From Hyunsoonleella ulvae (GTDB lineage Bacteria > Bacteroidota > Bacteroidia > Flavobacteriales > Flavobacteriaceae), in contig NZ_JAEPJQ010000001.1 in NCBI RefSeq assembly GCF_016827605.1, positions 620,001 through 684,000 on the forward strand: a stretch of 64,000 nucleotides of DNA. Reading direction: 5' to 3'. Below are positions 17,055 to 24,553 of this stretch, one piece after another; the stretch's first letter is position 1; every line of letters starts with the position of its first letter. The position numbers were made by a program, and so were the translations under genes. The notes beneath the pieces were generated by a model. The model was given only the letters and a program-made list of their open reading frames with translations. It did no database searches and was not told the DNA's origin.

Positions 17055-20000
17055 TTAACTTAACTGTAATTTGCCAATAGTAGTTTTAAGTGTTTTTACT
17101 TCTTCCCACTTTTCTAGTTTATCTTTTGATAACTGACTTAATTCTACTTTAGGTGAGCTTAGCTTTAATTCCACGAATATCTCTAGTAATTTCTTAACTC
17201 CTCTGATAGGCTCATCATTCATATTCCCAATCATGTTATCTAAAAGACTTAACAATGCGTCATTATGCTTCTTGGATATATTGAATAAGTTTGCTGTCAA
17301 TAAGTCTGTAAATCGTTTAAGAGGGGCATACTCACCCAATTCTAATTTACCTAAAATTTGACCTAGTAATAAATTGTTAATTTTGTTTTCAGAGTTTGCT
17401 TTAATCCATATCTCAGCAGCAAGTTCTCTTGCCACTTTATGACTACACAAAAGTCCGGTTGCCAAAAACAGATATGTAGATTCCTTAAAATCATTTCTAT
17501 ACCAGATTTCATAAAGTCCTTTTAGCAAATTGACCATATTCTTTTTACTGGTTTCATCAAAAAAAGTAGATTCTTTAAGATTATTATGAATAACATGACT
17601 CAAGAACATACTTGGATTATTTGGTAAGAGAAATAAAAATTTCACATCATCATGCGGATGAATTGTAGTATAATATTTTTGCTTTTTAAAGTACATGTAA
17701 TCATAAATACTGCTAACTTTAATCTTCTTTTTCTTTTTATTGAATACACCTATAATACTTGAAACAATTGATTCTGATTCACTCTTTTGATTATTAAAAT
17801 CTTTAAATTTTAACTCTTTGCTAGTTCTAAGGAATTCTCTTGATCCTTGTTTACCCTTACTGTAGTCATATCTATTGTGATAAATATCCCTAGGTTTACA
17901 CTCCCAATTATAAAACCCCATTTCTTTGTTTAATGGATTGACTAAATATTTTTGAAAGTATTTAATTTCCTCAGCATCATTTCTACTCAACACACTTTGA
18001 AGCCATAATTCTGGTCTTGAAATATCTACATCTTGAATTTTCAATTGGTTAAGATGATACTTTAAAACCTTTTTAATATCAATGTCTTTTATCATATTAA
18101 TATTCTCAATAATATCAAATGAATATTCATTTATTGGCAACCTCCCCATCGCAATTTGAAAATCGTAACGATTAATCTCTTCATTGCTTTTTTCATATGA
18201 AATGATTCTGTCAATTAAAGTATTAGGAGCAATCCAACATGGTGCATGTGTTGGTGTAGACATTAGATCTAGAGTCAAACCTTTCTTAATTAGAGATTTA
18301 GACTTTATAAATAAAAAATGGTGTATTTGATATATGTAATCTGGAATAGGTTGGTTTTCTATTTGTCTTAATCTTTCCTTATAATGGGAACTATAGTATC
18401 TATCTTCCTTAAACTTTTTGATTTTTTGGGTCTTAGCCTTTTTAAAACTTGCGAGTTCAGAAGGATACTCTTTCATTAAAATTTCAGCAAAATCATTTAT
18501 GTAGTAGGCTGCTTCCGATTCCAAATTTCCAATCCGGCTATTCCAATCAAAATTCATGGAAAGGTCAAAAGAACGCTTAAATATAGGCTCCAGTTTAGCA
18601 ACATTATCTTTATTTAAAAGCGGATAAAGTTTTGGCAAATAGCTAAGCAATAAATCTATATGATACACTTCATTATTATCAATAGACTGACTTACAAAAA
18701 AGATTAAATCATCTAATGATTCAAGCTTGGGCAATTCTGTTTCTATTGATAAAATTTCCGTTTCTTCTATATCATAGATTTCTTCTTCAACTTCTTCTGA
18801 GGTTTCAATGTATGCCTTTAAAATCTCCCTTGACGAGTGGAATAGACTATCTGCATATAGATTTACTTCATCAAACAGCTCTTGTTTTTTAGGGTCTCCG
18901 TATTTCTCTATTATTTTCGCTGCTCTTAATTGAATTTTCTCATCAACATTTATCAAAGCTTCTGCTGCTTTTTCACATACAAAAATATTGAAAGCTTTAT
19001 GAGTTTTAGCAATTTTATCTAAAATCATAAGTGTTGAATTAACTACGGATTTTGTTTCAGAGTTTAAAAGAATTGATGCATTTTCAACAAAGACTTCATG
19101 CTTAAACTTTTTATGATTAGCAACTAGTTTAAAATATTTAAGAACCGTATTTATTACCTTGGAATGAGGTGAATTTAAAGCTGTAAAAAATTCATCTTGT
19201 AAATTCAATATTTCATCTTGAGAAGGACTTAATTTTATTAACAAATCAAAAAACCAACCGCTGAGTGTTTTATTAAACCCTTTGGTGGATGAATAGATTG
19301 TAGCAATTAAAACCCTTTTTCTGTCCAACTTATTTTCATCTGTTAGATTGGCAATTGTATCAATCCATATATCATTCCCTCCTTTATAATTCTCTAGATG
19401 TAAATAGTTATAGTAGTTATTAATTGTAGATTCTTCTTCAAACAAAAACCATATATGTTCATCTAATGTCTCTTTATACTTATGAAGAACTTCAGGCTTA
19501 TAAAAATTTCTGTTTTTATTTTTCTCTCGCTTATTTTCAACAATGGCATTTGGAAGTTTTGCCACAATTAAAGATTGAGATGGTTGCAAAAGACCTTTTT
19601 TGAACAACACCATTAATTTATCATAATTTACATGCCATGGTAGTTCTTCATTAATGAGGTCTCCATACCATTTGGGAAGGTACCAAGGGATGATATTTTC
19701 CAAATAATAATCATCCGTACAGGAATGGGCTAGTCCCGCTTTTTTAGCATCACTTTTATTAAAACAAACAAAACAGGCTTTATTTGTAAGTTCTCTTTGA
19801 GTTTCAGTATGAGAAGGTTTATACGATTCGAATATACCGAATTTGCTTTTTTCTTTAACAATTTTATATCCAAAAACCTCTTTTCTAAAAGCTCTTAGAA
19901 ACGGAACAAGTTCCTTTTTATCTTTTGGCGTAAGTTTTTTTAAAAATGGGATGATGTCTCTTTCCTTAAGGACAATAGTTTCTAATTCTTTTTCAAGCAT
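17055..20000 (-). CDS. Large DUF6493-like / HEAT-like protein
   Basis: 981 aa from ATG at 20000 (a TTG two codons earlier overlaps the SWIM stop). Predominantly alpha-helical, with helical-repeat-like stretches around residues 200-450 (HEAT/ARM type) and a Cys/His cluster near the N-terminus (CFVCFNKSDAKKAG then AHSC). The C-terminal third contains conserved-looking LLLGQILGKLELGEYAPLKRF. I believe it belongs to the Bacteroidota DUF6493 group, which occurs next to SWIM-finger genes as here; this recalls the E. coli yehI-yehQ pair (HEAT/WGR protein plus SWIM protein). Function unknown, probably a scaffold. Confidence 0.7.
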   Translation of the reverse strand: MLEKELETIVLKERDIIPFLKKLTPKDKKELVPFLRAFRKEVFGYKIVKEKSKFGIFESYKPSHTETQRELTNKACFVCFNKSDAKKAGLAHSCTDDYYLENIIPWYLPKWYGDLINEELPWHVNYDKLMVLFKKGLLQPSQSLIVAKLPNAIVENKREKNKNRNFYKPEVLHKYKETLDEHIWFLFEEESTINNYYNYLHLENYKGGNDIWIDTIANLTDENKLDRKRVLIATIYSSTKGFNKTLSGWFFDLLIKLSPSQDEILNLQDEFFTALNSPHSKVINTVLKYFKLVANHKKFKHEVFVENASILLNSETKSVVNSTLMILDKIAKTHKAFNIFVCEKAAEALINVDEKIQLRAAKIIEKYGDPKKQELFDEVNLYADSLFHSSREILKAYIETSEEVEEEIYDIEETEILSIETELPKLESLDDLIFFVSQSIDNNEVYHIDLLLSYLPKLYPLLNKDNVAKLEPIFKRSFDLSMNFDWNSRIGNLESEAAYYINDFAEILMKEYPSELASFKKAKTQKIKKFKEDRYYSSHYKERLRQIENQPIPDYIYQIHHFLFIKSKSLIKKGLTLDLMSTPTHAPCWIAPNTLIDRIISYEKSNEEINRYDFQIAMGRLPINEYSFDIIENINMIKDIDIKKVLKYHLNQLKIQDVDISRPELWLQSVLSRNDAEEIKYFQKYLVNPLNKEMGFYNWECKPRDIYHNRYDYSKGKQGSREFLRTSKELKFKDFNNQKSESESIVSSIIGVFNKKKKKIKVSSIYDYMYFKKQKYYTTIHPHDDVKFLFLLPNNPSMFLSHVIHNNLKESTFFDETSKKNMVNLLKGLYEIWYRNDFKESTYLFLATGLLCSHKVARELAAEIWIKANSENKINNLLLGQILGKLELGEYAPLKRFTDLLTANLFNISKKHNDALLSLLDNMIGNMNDEPIRGVKKLLEIFVELKLSSPKVELSQLSKDKLEKWEEVKTLKTTIGKLQLS

Positions 20001-20002
20001 AT

Positions 20003-21349
20003 TCAAATATCTTTTGCTTTTTTCTTTACTGCTAAAATATGTTTACAAGCGCCTCGCTCACCTTGGTTTTTACTAAACCAAGTACAAGTACATCTTTGTT
20101 CGTCTCCATTTATAACGACATAATGTTGAACGCCACTCCCCTCTACTTTAGCTTCTATTTTGTTATCTTTCTTTAGCGTAATTTGAACCTTATTTTCTTC
20201 TAAAAGCTTCTCTGCACCTTTGAGTCTTGGGTTCAATGACAAAATTCTTTCTAGCTTAAAAGGTAACCTTCTGTAAAAGAACCCATTTTTAGCTAAGTCA
20301 TACCCCAATAATCCCATAGCTGATAATTTAGTGGACAGTTTTTCTATTTTGGATATATCTATCCCTTCCTCAAAAGACATTAATGCAGGATTAAACTCCT
20401 GATTGGTATAAGAGTAATTATCAAATGCTTGCACTAATGAATCTGGCAAGTCTTCTATTAAAGATTCTAAAGCAGCACCCTCACCTGAAAAGCCTCTCCA
20501 AAAATCTCTTGAAACAGAAAACACAAAATTCAATTCGTCAAAACATAAAATAAAAGTTACTGATTGCATGTCCTGATGCGGAAAAACTTTTAGTTCATTT
20601 ATCAATGGAATAAGTGACTGAAGTAATTTCAATCTATGAATACCACCTATACAAACAGCATTTGATGCCTTAAGAGGGCTAAATAAATATTTGCTCCCTC
20701 GCTTTATAAGATAATAGTCTGTCTTTACTTTTCCAGCAGGAATAGTTTTAAATAATTGAATGGCTTGAATTCGATTTAGAGTTTGCGCATAATCGGACTC
20801 TGAAAAATAATGTTGTACTGTTGTTAAACCCTTAATCCATTTACTAGGTAATGGTACTTTACGTTCTACAAAACTTTCTCCTCCTTTGTGAAACCCGACT
20901 TCTTTTTGACCAACAGATAAAATAAGGTCGTCATTTTTCTTGATTTTACCCAGTTCTGAAATTAAAGGTGTATTAAAATCAACATTGGTAGTTCCATTCT
21001 CTATAAATTCTCCATCTTGTCCATTTTCCAATACATCAACTCTCGCATAAACCCCTGCACAATGGGAAAACCCTTCAAATCTTATTTGATTGTTACCTGC
21101 CGTAACTATTGGGTCTTTTAATAATGCTAATTGAAAAGGCGATAAATTAAAACTTGACTGAACAATATTAGATAAGGTTATCAAACATCTTGACAACTCA
21201 TAAGGGTTATTCAATTTCCCCCAGAAAAAACAAGGAGAACTTCCTTTGTCAACCTCATTAAATTTTGAAAGCAGAAGGTTCTCCTTACCTTGCTTTTTTT
21301 CTATACTAGAAAGTGAATTGTATTTGTAACTTAATGTGTCTACAGACAT
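20003..21349 (-). CDS. SWIM zinc-finger protein
   Basis: 448 aa. The C-terminal SWIM finger has C420, C422, C435 and H437 (CTC ... ACKH), a CxCx(n)CxH zinc site that binds nucleic acid or protein. The N-terminal ~400 residues are of unknown fold. Its stop lies 2 bp from the DUF6493 ATG, so the two are co-translated. SWIM proteins of this kind occur beside MoxR ATPase/VWA ternary systems in other bacteria, but no MoxR or VWA gene is adjacent here. Confidence 0.85.
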   Translation of the reverse strand: MSVDTLSYKYNSLSSIEKKQGKENLLLSKFNEVDKGSSPCFFWGKLNNPYELSRCLITLSNIVQSSFNLSPFQLALLKDPIVTAGNNQIRFEGFSHCAGVYARVDVLENGQDGEFIENGTTNVDFNTPLISELGKIKKNDDLILSVGQKEVGFHKGGESFVERKVPLPSKWIKGLTTVQHYFSESDYAQTLNRIQAIQLFKTIPAGKVKTDYYLIKRGSKYLFSPLKASNAVCIGGIHRLKLLQSLIPLINELKVFPHQDMQSVTFILCFDELNFVFSVSRDFWRGFSGEGAALESLIEDLPDSLVQAFDNYSYTNQEFNPALMSFEEGIDISKIEKLSTKLSAMGLLGYDLAKNGFFYRRLPFKLERILSLNPRLKGAEKLLEENKVQITLKKDNKIEAKVEGSGVQHYVVINGDEQRCTCTWFSKNQGERGACKHILAVKKKAKDI

Positions 21350-21478
21350 ACTTTTTGCTTCTTATGTAGTTAAAGTATGTCAATTTAAATAATTGTTTTT
21401 ACATAAATAGAAAATTAGATTAATTAATCAATCCATTTAATATTTTGGTAAAACGTATTGAAGAGAGGTACAGTTTTT

Positions 21479-21494
21479 GCTAATAATTATTAGC
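21479..21494. promoter_or_regulatory. Perfect 16-bp palindrome between divergent genes
   Basis: GCTAATAATTATTAGC lies 22 bp before the lipoprotein gene at 21517 and about 130 bp before the divergent SWIM gene. A dimeric regulator site is plausible; no known regulator can be named. Confidence 0.4.
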
Positions 21495-21516
21495 CATAAT
21501 CATCAATTCTAAACTT

Positions 21517-22983
21517 ATGAGACATTTATTTGTATTACTCATCATTATGCTCCCCATACTGGTATCTTGTCAAGAACAAAACACAAACCTTAAAATCAGC
21601 AAGCAAACCAAAAAAATTGTCAAAAAGATTGAAAATGTAAACGAATTAATGGGGTCAGCTGTTTACTATGGAGGAATCCGACCAAAACAATATGACAATT
21701 TCTCTCAGCTAAGAAAAACAGCAAATAAGGATGAATTAATAATTTTAACCGACCATAAAAATGCGGTTGTTAGGTGTTATGCATTTTGGGCGTTATCAAA
21801 TGATAAAACGGTTAATTTGCTTCCAATAATACTAGACCATTTAAATGATGATGAACTCGTTAGCACTCAATTTGGGTGTATAGGAGGTCAGGAGAAAGTC
21901 GGAGATTTTTTTATAAGTATGGCTAGACGCCCTCCTGTAGATAATGATTCCGCTGGATTAACCGAAAAAGAGTTTAGGCTCTTAGACAGTATTCTCATTT
22001 ACAAGAAAAATAATCTCAGTTCTAGGTCTAGAGCAATTGAAAGAATAGATGCAACCAATTCTCATTATCAGAAAATTAGAAATCTAGTTATAGAAGATAA
22101 AGACCAAAGTGCTCTTGTAAAACTTGCAAAGTACAATAAAGAAGAAGACATAGAGTTAATTTTAAACAATAAGATTGATTACGATTCAGAGGAAAGTGGT
22201 TTTTTCTACACTTATAAGGCTATTAGTAATTTCCCTCATCCTTCATTTTTACCATTACTCAAAACTAATTTAGGTAAGACTCTAGATAACTCGCATTACA
22301 GTAATGAATGGGCACAATTATACAGAGCTATAGCCAGTTACAAAAGCAAAGAAGCATGTAAATTACTTGAAATCCCTTTTGCCCAAGTAGAACATCAAAG
22401 TATAAGAAAATACCATTTAAATTATGTCTTTGCTGCTTTAAACGAGTTTAAGTCTGAGTTTTATAATGACTTACTATGGAGACTATGGAAGGACGAAAAA
22501 AGAATTTCCCCTGACGTATACAGCTATTTAAATAATATAGATTCCGAGAGAGCATTTGCATTAACAAAAGAAACACTTAAAAACCCTAATAATATTTCTA
22601 TTCTTGATTATGGATATGACGAATTCGAGTCATCAAAAAGCCTTACGGAAACCATGTTAGATTTGATTTTAGAAAAAGATAAAGACTTTGGCTATCAATT
22701 GATTCATGACAATATTAAAAAATCTAATGTTCACAATTTCCCTTTGTATGCAAACAAAGCAGGGAGTTTAAGACGACAATTATTTGTTCAACCGCTATTA
22801 GATATTCTTCATAAAGAATGGAACGCTCATATTTATTTAGCTGCAACAAAAGCTTTAATCAATTATGGTCGCAAGGATATAAATCAGAAAATAATTGAAG
22901 CCAAATCTATAAACCCAAAACTTACTCAAGACTGGGGAGGAGAAGCTTTCAATAAATTACTAAAAGATTACAAGATTGAATAG
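21517..22983 (+). CDS. HEAT-like repeat lipoprotein of unknown function
   Basis: 488 aa with a lipoprotein signal peptide (LPILVSC, Cys18). The mature part is helical; segments such as HKNAVVRCYAFWALSNDKTVN resemble HEAT/PBS-lyase-like repeats. It is divergent from the SWIM-DUF6493 operon and precedes the tRNA-like array. No catalytic motif is seen. It may be cargo of the same island or an unrelated envelope protein. Confidence 0.65.
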   Translation: MRHLFVLLIIMLPILVSCQEQNTNLKISKQTKKIVKKIENVNELMGSAVYYGGIRPKQYDNFSQLRKTANKDELIILTDHKNAVVRCYAFWALSNDKTVNLLPIILDHLNDDELVSTQFGCIGGQEKVGDFFISMARRPPVDNDSAGLTEKEFRLLDSILIYKKNNLSSRSRAIERIDATNSHYQKIRNLVIEDKDQSALVKLAKYNKEEDIELILNNKIDYDSEESGFFYTYKAISNFPHPSFLPLLKTNLGKTLDNSHYSNEWAQLYRAIASYKSKEACKLLEIPFAQVEHQSIRKYHLNYVFAALNEFKSEFYNDLLWRLWKDEKRISPDVYSYLNNIDSERAFALTKETLKNPNNISILDYGYDEFESSKSLTETMLDLILEKDKDFGYQLIHDNIKKSNVHNFPLYANKAGSLRRQLFVQPLLDILHKEWNAHIYLAATKALINYGRKDINQKIIEAKSINPKLTQDWGGEAFNKLLKDYKIE

Positions 22984-23275
22984 TAATAGAAAGAGATAGG
23001 TACAGTATTACGGATTTGTAACAATAATTAAGGTAAAAAGAAAAACCTATAATTCAATTGAATTTTAATTGTATTAAGGGCTCTTTATATCTAATGATAT
23101 TGAGATTTAATCAATAAGTAACTGAGTCACTGCAGCTGTATTAGTCGCCCACTTCAAGTCACAACATTCATCAGCATATTCAGCATCAGAAACAATTTCT
23201 AATCCTAGGCTTCAGCTTTAAGCGTTAGGCGATTACTAATACTCAATTTACTATTTAATTTATTTTTAAAATTAG
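22984..23275 (-). pseudogene. Intergenic region with a possible coding remnant downstream of the tRNA-like array
   Basis: On the minus strand, bases about 23215 to 23107 encode LGLEIVSDAEYADECCD then LKWATNTAAVTQLLID and a stop; a one-base shift near 23210 would join it to upstream LSISNRLTLKAEA. The composition looks protein-coding but no start is visible and I do not recognise the family. It could be the tail of a gene truncated when the array arose. The rest of the region shows nothing else. Confidence 0.3.
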
Positions 23276-23348
23276 CAGGAATAGCAAGATTCGAACTCGC
23301 ATCTTTGGGGGTCGTAACCCAATATTTTATCCATTAAACTATACTCCT
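23276..23348 (-). tRNA. tRNA-Arg(ACG)-like, last unit of the array
   Basis: 73 nt. Acceptor AGGAGTA pairs with TATTCCT (one G-T), discriminator G, no encoded CCA. The D arm and T arm (GAGTTCGAATC) are near normal. Anticodon ACG sits in an arm that is perfect only with an 8-nt loop (stem TTGGG/CCCAA); a 7-nt loop gives a mismatch. Least altered of the 3'-end units. Confidence 0.7.
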
Positions 23349-23354
23349 AAATTA

Positions 23355-23530
23355 TGGAACAAACAGGAATCGAATACCGAATCAAGTCCGGCACAGGCTC
23401 TGTATCTTCGGATTTTAACTCAATGAATTCTATTTGATAAATAGGGTTCGTTGAATTCTCAAGTTCATTTCAGTCCGTCGCATTGACCAACCCTTCGACT
23501 TCGCTCAGGACAGGCTTTTGCTATTGTTCC
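23355..23530 (-). tRNA. tRNA-Phe(GAA)-like with inserts in D, anticodon and T loops
   Basis: 176 nt enclosed by a perfect 7-bp acceptor (GGAACAA/TTGTTCC). Three insertions: a 25-bp palindromic REP-like block in the D loop (23491-23515), a 54-bp element in the anticodon loop (23414-23467) and a CCGG-type hairpin in the T arm (about 23366-23392). Removing the 54-bp element leaves CGGA-CTGAAAA-TCCG, a canonical Phe loop with anticodon GAA. No encoded CCA. Confidence 0.7.
23414..23467 (+). repeat. 54-bp anticodon-loop element, copy 1 (in Phe-like unit)
   Basis: Read on the plus strand it begins TTTAACTCA, has the core ATTTGATAAAT and TTCGTTGAATTC, and ends TCA followed by another TTT. It aligns without gaps to the copies at 24451-24504 and (inverted) 24007-24060. 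The core folds back on itself as a hairpin. Orientation is antisense to the host tRNA. Confidence 0.85.
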
Positions 23531-23533
23531 TTT

Positions 23534-23608
23534 TGGGGTGACTTCGGGATTCGAACCCTGTTCTTCTCATTCACAGTGAGATGTTTTACCAAATAAACTA
23601 AAGACACC
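23534..23608 (-). tRNA. tRNA-His(GUG)
   Basis: Includes G-1 opposite C73, the tRNA-His identity pair, and an encoded CCA (23534-23536). Anticodon arm TCTCA-CTGTGAA-TGAGA gives GTG. T arm CAGGGTTCGAATCCCG is normal. The acceptor has one T-T mismatch (positions 4:69), otherwise the most normal unit of the array. Confidence 0.85.
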
Positions 23609-23616
23609 ATATGTTG

Positions 23617-23689
23617 TAAACTCGATAGAACTCAAACCTATACCTTCCCGCCTTTAGCGGGATATGCTCACCATTTACATCACGAGTCT
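23617..23689 (-). tRNA. tRNA-like unit with anticodon AAA and a palindromic anticodon stem
   Basis: 73 nt cloverleaf: acceptor AGACTCG/CGAGTTT, D stem ATGT/GCAT with a GG-containing loop, T arm ATAGG-TTTGAGT-TCTAT, discriminator A. The anticodon arm TCCCG-CTAAAGG-CGGGA would read AAA, an unusual A34 anticodon; this arm equals the palindrome CCCGC-N-GCGGG seen as intergenic repeats in relatives, so it may have replaced the original arm. Confidence 0.6.
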
Positions 23690-23692
23690 ATA

Positions 23693-23862
23693 TACTCCAC
23701 CTTGGATTAGTTCGTATGGTAAATATTTCAATAAATATGTACTCATGAATGCTATGCATTTCGAACCAAGACTACACGGGGCTTAAATCAGAGCTTCGCT
23801 CGGTGCCTTCGTAAAAGCAATTGTTTTTACTCGACAATCTCTTCCAGTTGGGCTAGTGGAGC
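23693..23862 (-). tRNA. Grossly expanded tRNA-like unit (170 nt), identity unclear
   Basis: Acceptor GCTCCAC pairs with GTGGAGT, discriminator A, and the T stem CTTGG/CCAAG (23766-23770 with 23701-23705) is intact, but the T loop starts TTCGAA and then carries about 52 extra bases containing two hairpins. The D/anticodon part also contains two palindromes (GTAAAA/TTTTAC and GAGC/GCTC). A TTTAAG segment could be a UAA (Leu) anticodon but no clean stem supports it. Confidence 0.5.
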
Positions 23863-23868
23863 ATAGTA

Positions 23869-23938
23869 TGGGGAGAGAGATTCGAACTCTCAAAATCCTG
23901 ATTCTAAGTCAGGCGTGTTTGCCAATTTCACCATCCCC
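23869..23938 (-). tRNA. tRNA-Leu(UAG)-like with shortened acceptor and no long variable arm
   Basis: 70 nt. Anticodon arm CCTGA-CTTAGAA-TCAGG (TAG) and D arm GTGAAATTGGCAAACAC are Leu-like, but the variable arm is reduced to about 5 nt where Leu tRNAs have a long arm, and the acceptor appears to be 5 bp (GGGGA/TCCCC) stacked on a 5-bp T stem GAGAG/CTCTC. Confidence 0.65.
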
Positions 23939-23952
23939 ACATTTATTAATCG

Positions 23953-24092
23953 TATTCCGTAGGATTCCGAGCATGTCTCGGACCAACCCCTAATTCCACA
24001 TAGAAATGAGCATTCGAATTCAACGAATCTGATTTATCAAATCTATACACCTGAGTTAAAGTGTGGCGTCTTAACCATTTGACCAACGGAAC
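23953..24092 (-). tRNA. tRNA-Glu(UUC)-like with 54-bp element in the anticodon loop and a hairpin in the T loop
   Basis: 140 nt. Acceptor GTTCCGT/ACGGAAT and D arm TGGTCAAATGGTTAAGACG match bacterial tRNA-Glu. As written the loop would show TTA, but excising the 54-bp element (24007-24060) leaves CCACA-CTTTCTA-TGTGG with anticodon TTC, agreeing with the Glu body. The T loop carries CCGAG-ACATG-CTCGG (about 23968-23982). Confidence 0.7.
24007..24060 (-). repeat. 54-bp anticodon-loop element, copy 2, inverted (in Glu-like unit)
   Basis: Same element as at 23414 and 24451 but read on the minus strand, i.e. sense to its host tRNA. Flanked by AAA (plus strand) on both sides. Shares TTTAACTCA, ATTTGATAAAT, GATTCGTTGAATTCG and CTCA with copy 3; the left arm differs (GGTGTATAG). 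Confidence 0.85.
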
Positions 24093-24098
24093 ATTTCG

Positions 24099-24141
24099 TC
24101 TGAGAAGCAGGATTAACTTCGTTTTTCCTGCTAGGTCTCAG
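24099..24141 (-). tRNA. tRNA remnant: acceptor/T-arm minihelix without D and anticodon arms
   Basis: 43 nt: CTGAGA pairs with TCTCAG and GCAGG with CCTGC around a 15-nt loop; nothing remains of D or anticodon arms. The 3' end (CCTGCTTCTCAG then ACGAAA) is a duplicate of the 3' end of the Pro unit at 24181. Just upstream (24147-24175) is a separate near-perfect AATCAAAT-type hairpin. Confidence 0.5.
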
Positions 24142-24180
24142 TGCTAATCAAATTCAAGTAAACTTGATTTGATTGTTTCG

Positions 24181-24252
24181 TCTGAGAAGCAGGATTCGAA
24201 CCTGCGACCTCTCGCTTCCAAAGCGAACAAACAACCACCGTTATCTTCCCAG
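24181..24252 (-). tRNA. tRNA-Pro(UGG)-like
   Basis: 72 nt. Acceptor CTGGGAA/TTCTCAG (one G-T), anticodon arm TCGC-TTTGGAA-GCGA giving TGG, T arm GCAGG-TTCGAAT-CCTGC perfect. The D arm is weak (AAC/GTT with a GGTG loop). Discriminator A, no CCA. Confidence 0.75.
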
Positions 24253-24257
24253 AGAAA

Positions 24258-24323
24258 GTACCACACGGTTACCAATTATAACCTATAGCTATTCGAGAGA
24301 CAGTCGAATAACTATTGTGGTAC
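24258..24323 (-). tRNA. D-armless tRNA-Asp(GUC)-like unit
   Basis: 66 nt closed by a perfect 8-bp stem GTACCACA/TGTGGTAC. One extended anticodon arm TATTCGA-CTGTCTC-TCGAATA shows U33 and anticodon GTC; a T-arm-like GGTTA-TAATTGG-TAACC follows. There is no D arm, an architecture known for some metazoan mitochondrial tRNAs but abnormal in bacteria. Confidence 0.55.
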
Positions 24324-24326
24324 AAG

Positions 24327-24409
24327 TGGAAGTGGTAGGACTCGAACCTACAAGCTCCGAAGAGACCAGATTTACAGTCTGGCGAGCCAACCAATTGCTC
24401 AACACTTCC
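24327..24409 (-). tRNA. tRNA-Tyr(GUA)
   Basis: 83 nt. Acceptor GGAAGTG/CACTTCC, anticodon arm CCAGA-CTGTAAA-TCTGG (GTA), class II variable arm (TCTCTTCGGAG), T arm GTAGG-TTCGAGT-CCTAC. Discriminator A. Close to normal. Confidence 0.82.
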
Positions 24410-24412
24410 TTT

Positions 24413-24542
24413 TGGAGACAAGGATGAGATTCGAACTCATAAATGACGGATTTAACTCAACGAAAGCTATTTGATAAATAGGATTCGTTGAATTCGTAAA
24501 CTCATTTGCAATCCGTAGCCTTAACCATTCAGCCACCTTGTC
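24413..24542 (-). tRNA. tRNA-Cys(GCA) with 54-bp element in the anticodon loop
   Basis: Acceptor GACAAGG/CCTTGTC, discriminator T (the Cys identity base U73) and encoded CCA (24413-24415). D arm TGGCTGAATGGTTAAGGCT and T arm TGAGTTCGAATCTCA are normal. The 54-bp element (24451-24504) splits the anticodon loop; without it the arm is CGGA-TTGCAAA-TCCG with anticodon GCA. The insertion sits on the 3' side of the anticodon, near the 37/38 position used by archaeal and eukaryotic tRNA introns. Confidence 0.8.
24451..24504 (+). repeat. 54-bp anticodon-loop element, copy 3 (in Cys unit)
   Basis: Starts TTTAACTCAACGAAAG, core CTATTTGATAAATAG, then GATTCGTTGAATTCG, ends CTCA followed by TTT. Best-folding copy: AACTCAACGAA pairs with TTCGTTGAATT (a G-T/A-type mismatch allowed) around the inner CTATTT/AAATAG stem. 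Confidence 0.88.
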
Positions 24543-24553
24543 TTTCTTTATTG

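Noticed and set aside
24007-24060. Glu-like unit as a UAA suppressor tRNA
   Set aside because: The apparent TTA anticodon arises only because the 54-bp element splits the loop; without the element the loop reads TTC, which agrees with the Glu-type acceptor and D arm.
24173-24427. Plus-strand 84-codon open frame across the tRNA-like array
   Set aside because: It is antisense to the Pro, Asp-like and Tyr units and its residues are the translated T-arm and anticodon arms; typical spurious frame over tRNA genes. The same applies to the frame at 30427-30699 over tRNA-Leu and tRNA-Gly.
23414-24504. Group I self-splicing introns in the anticodon loops
   Set aside because: The inserts are 54 bp, far shorter than group I introns, and lack a P7/catalytic core.
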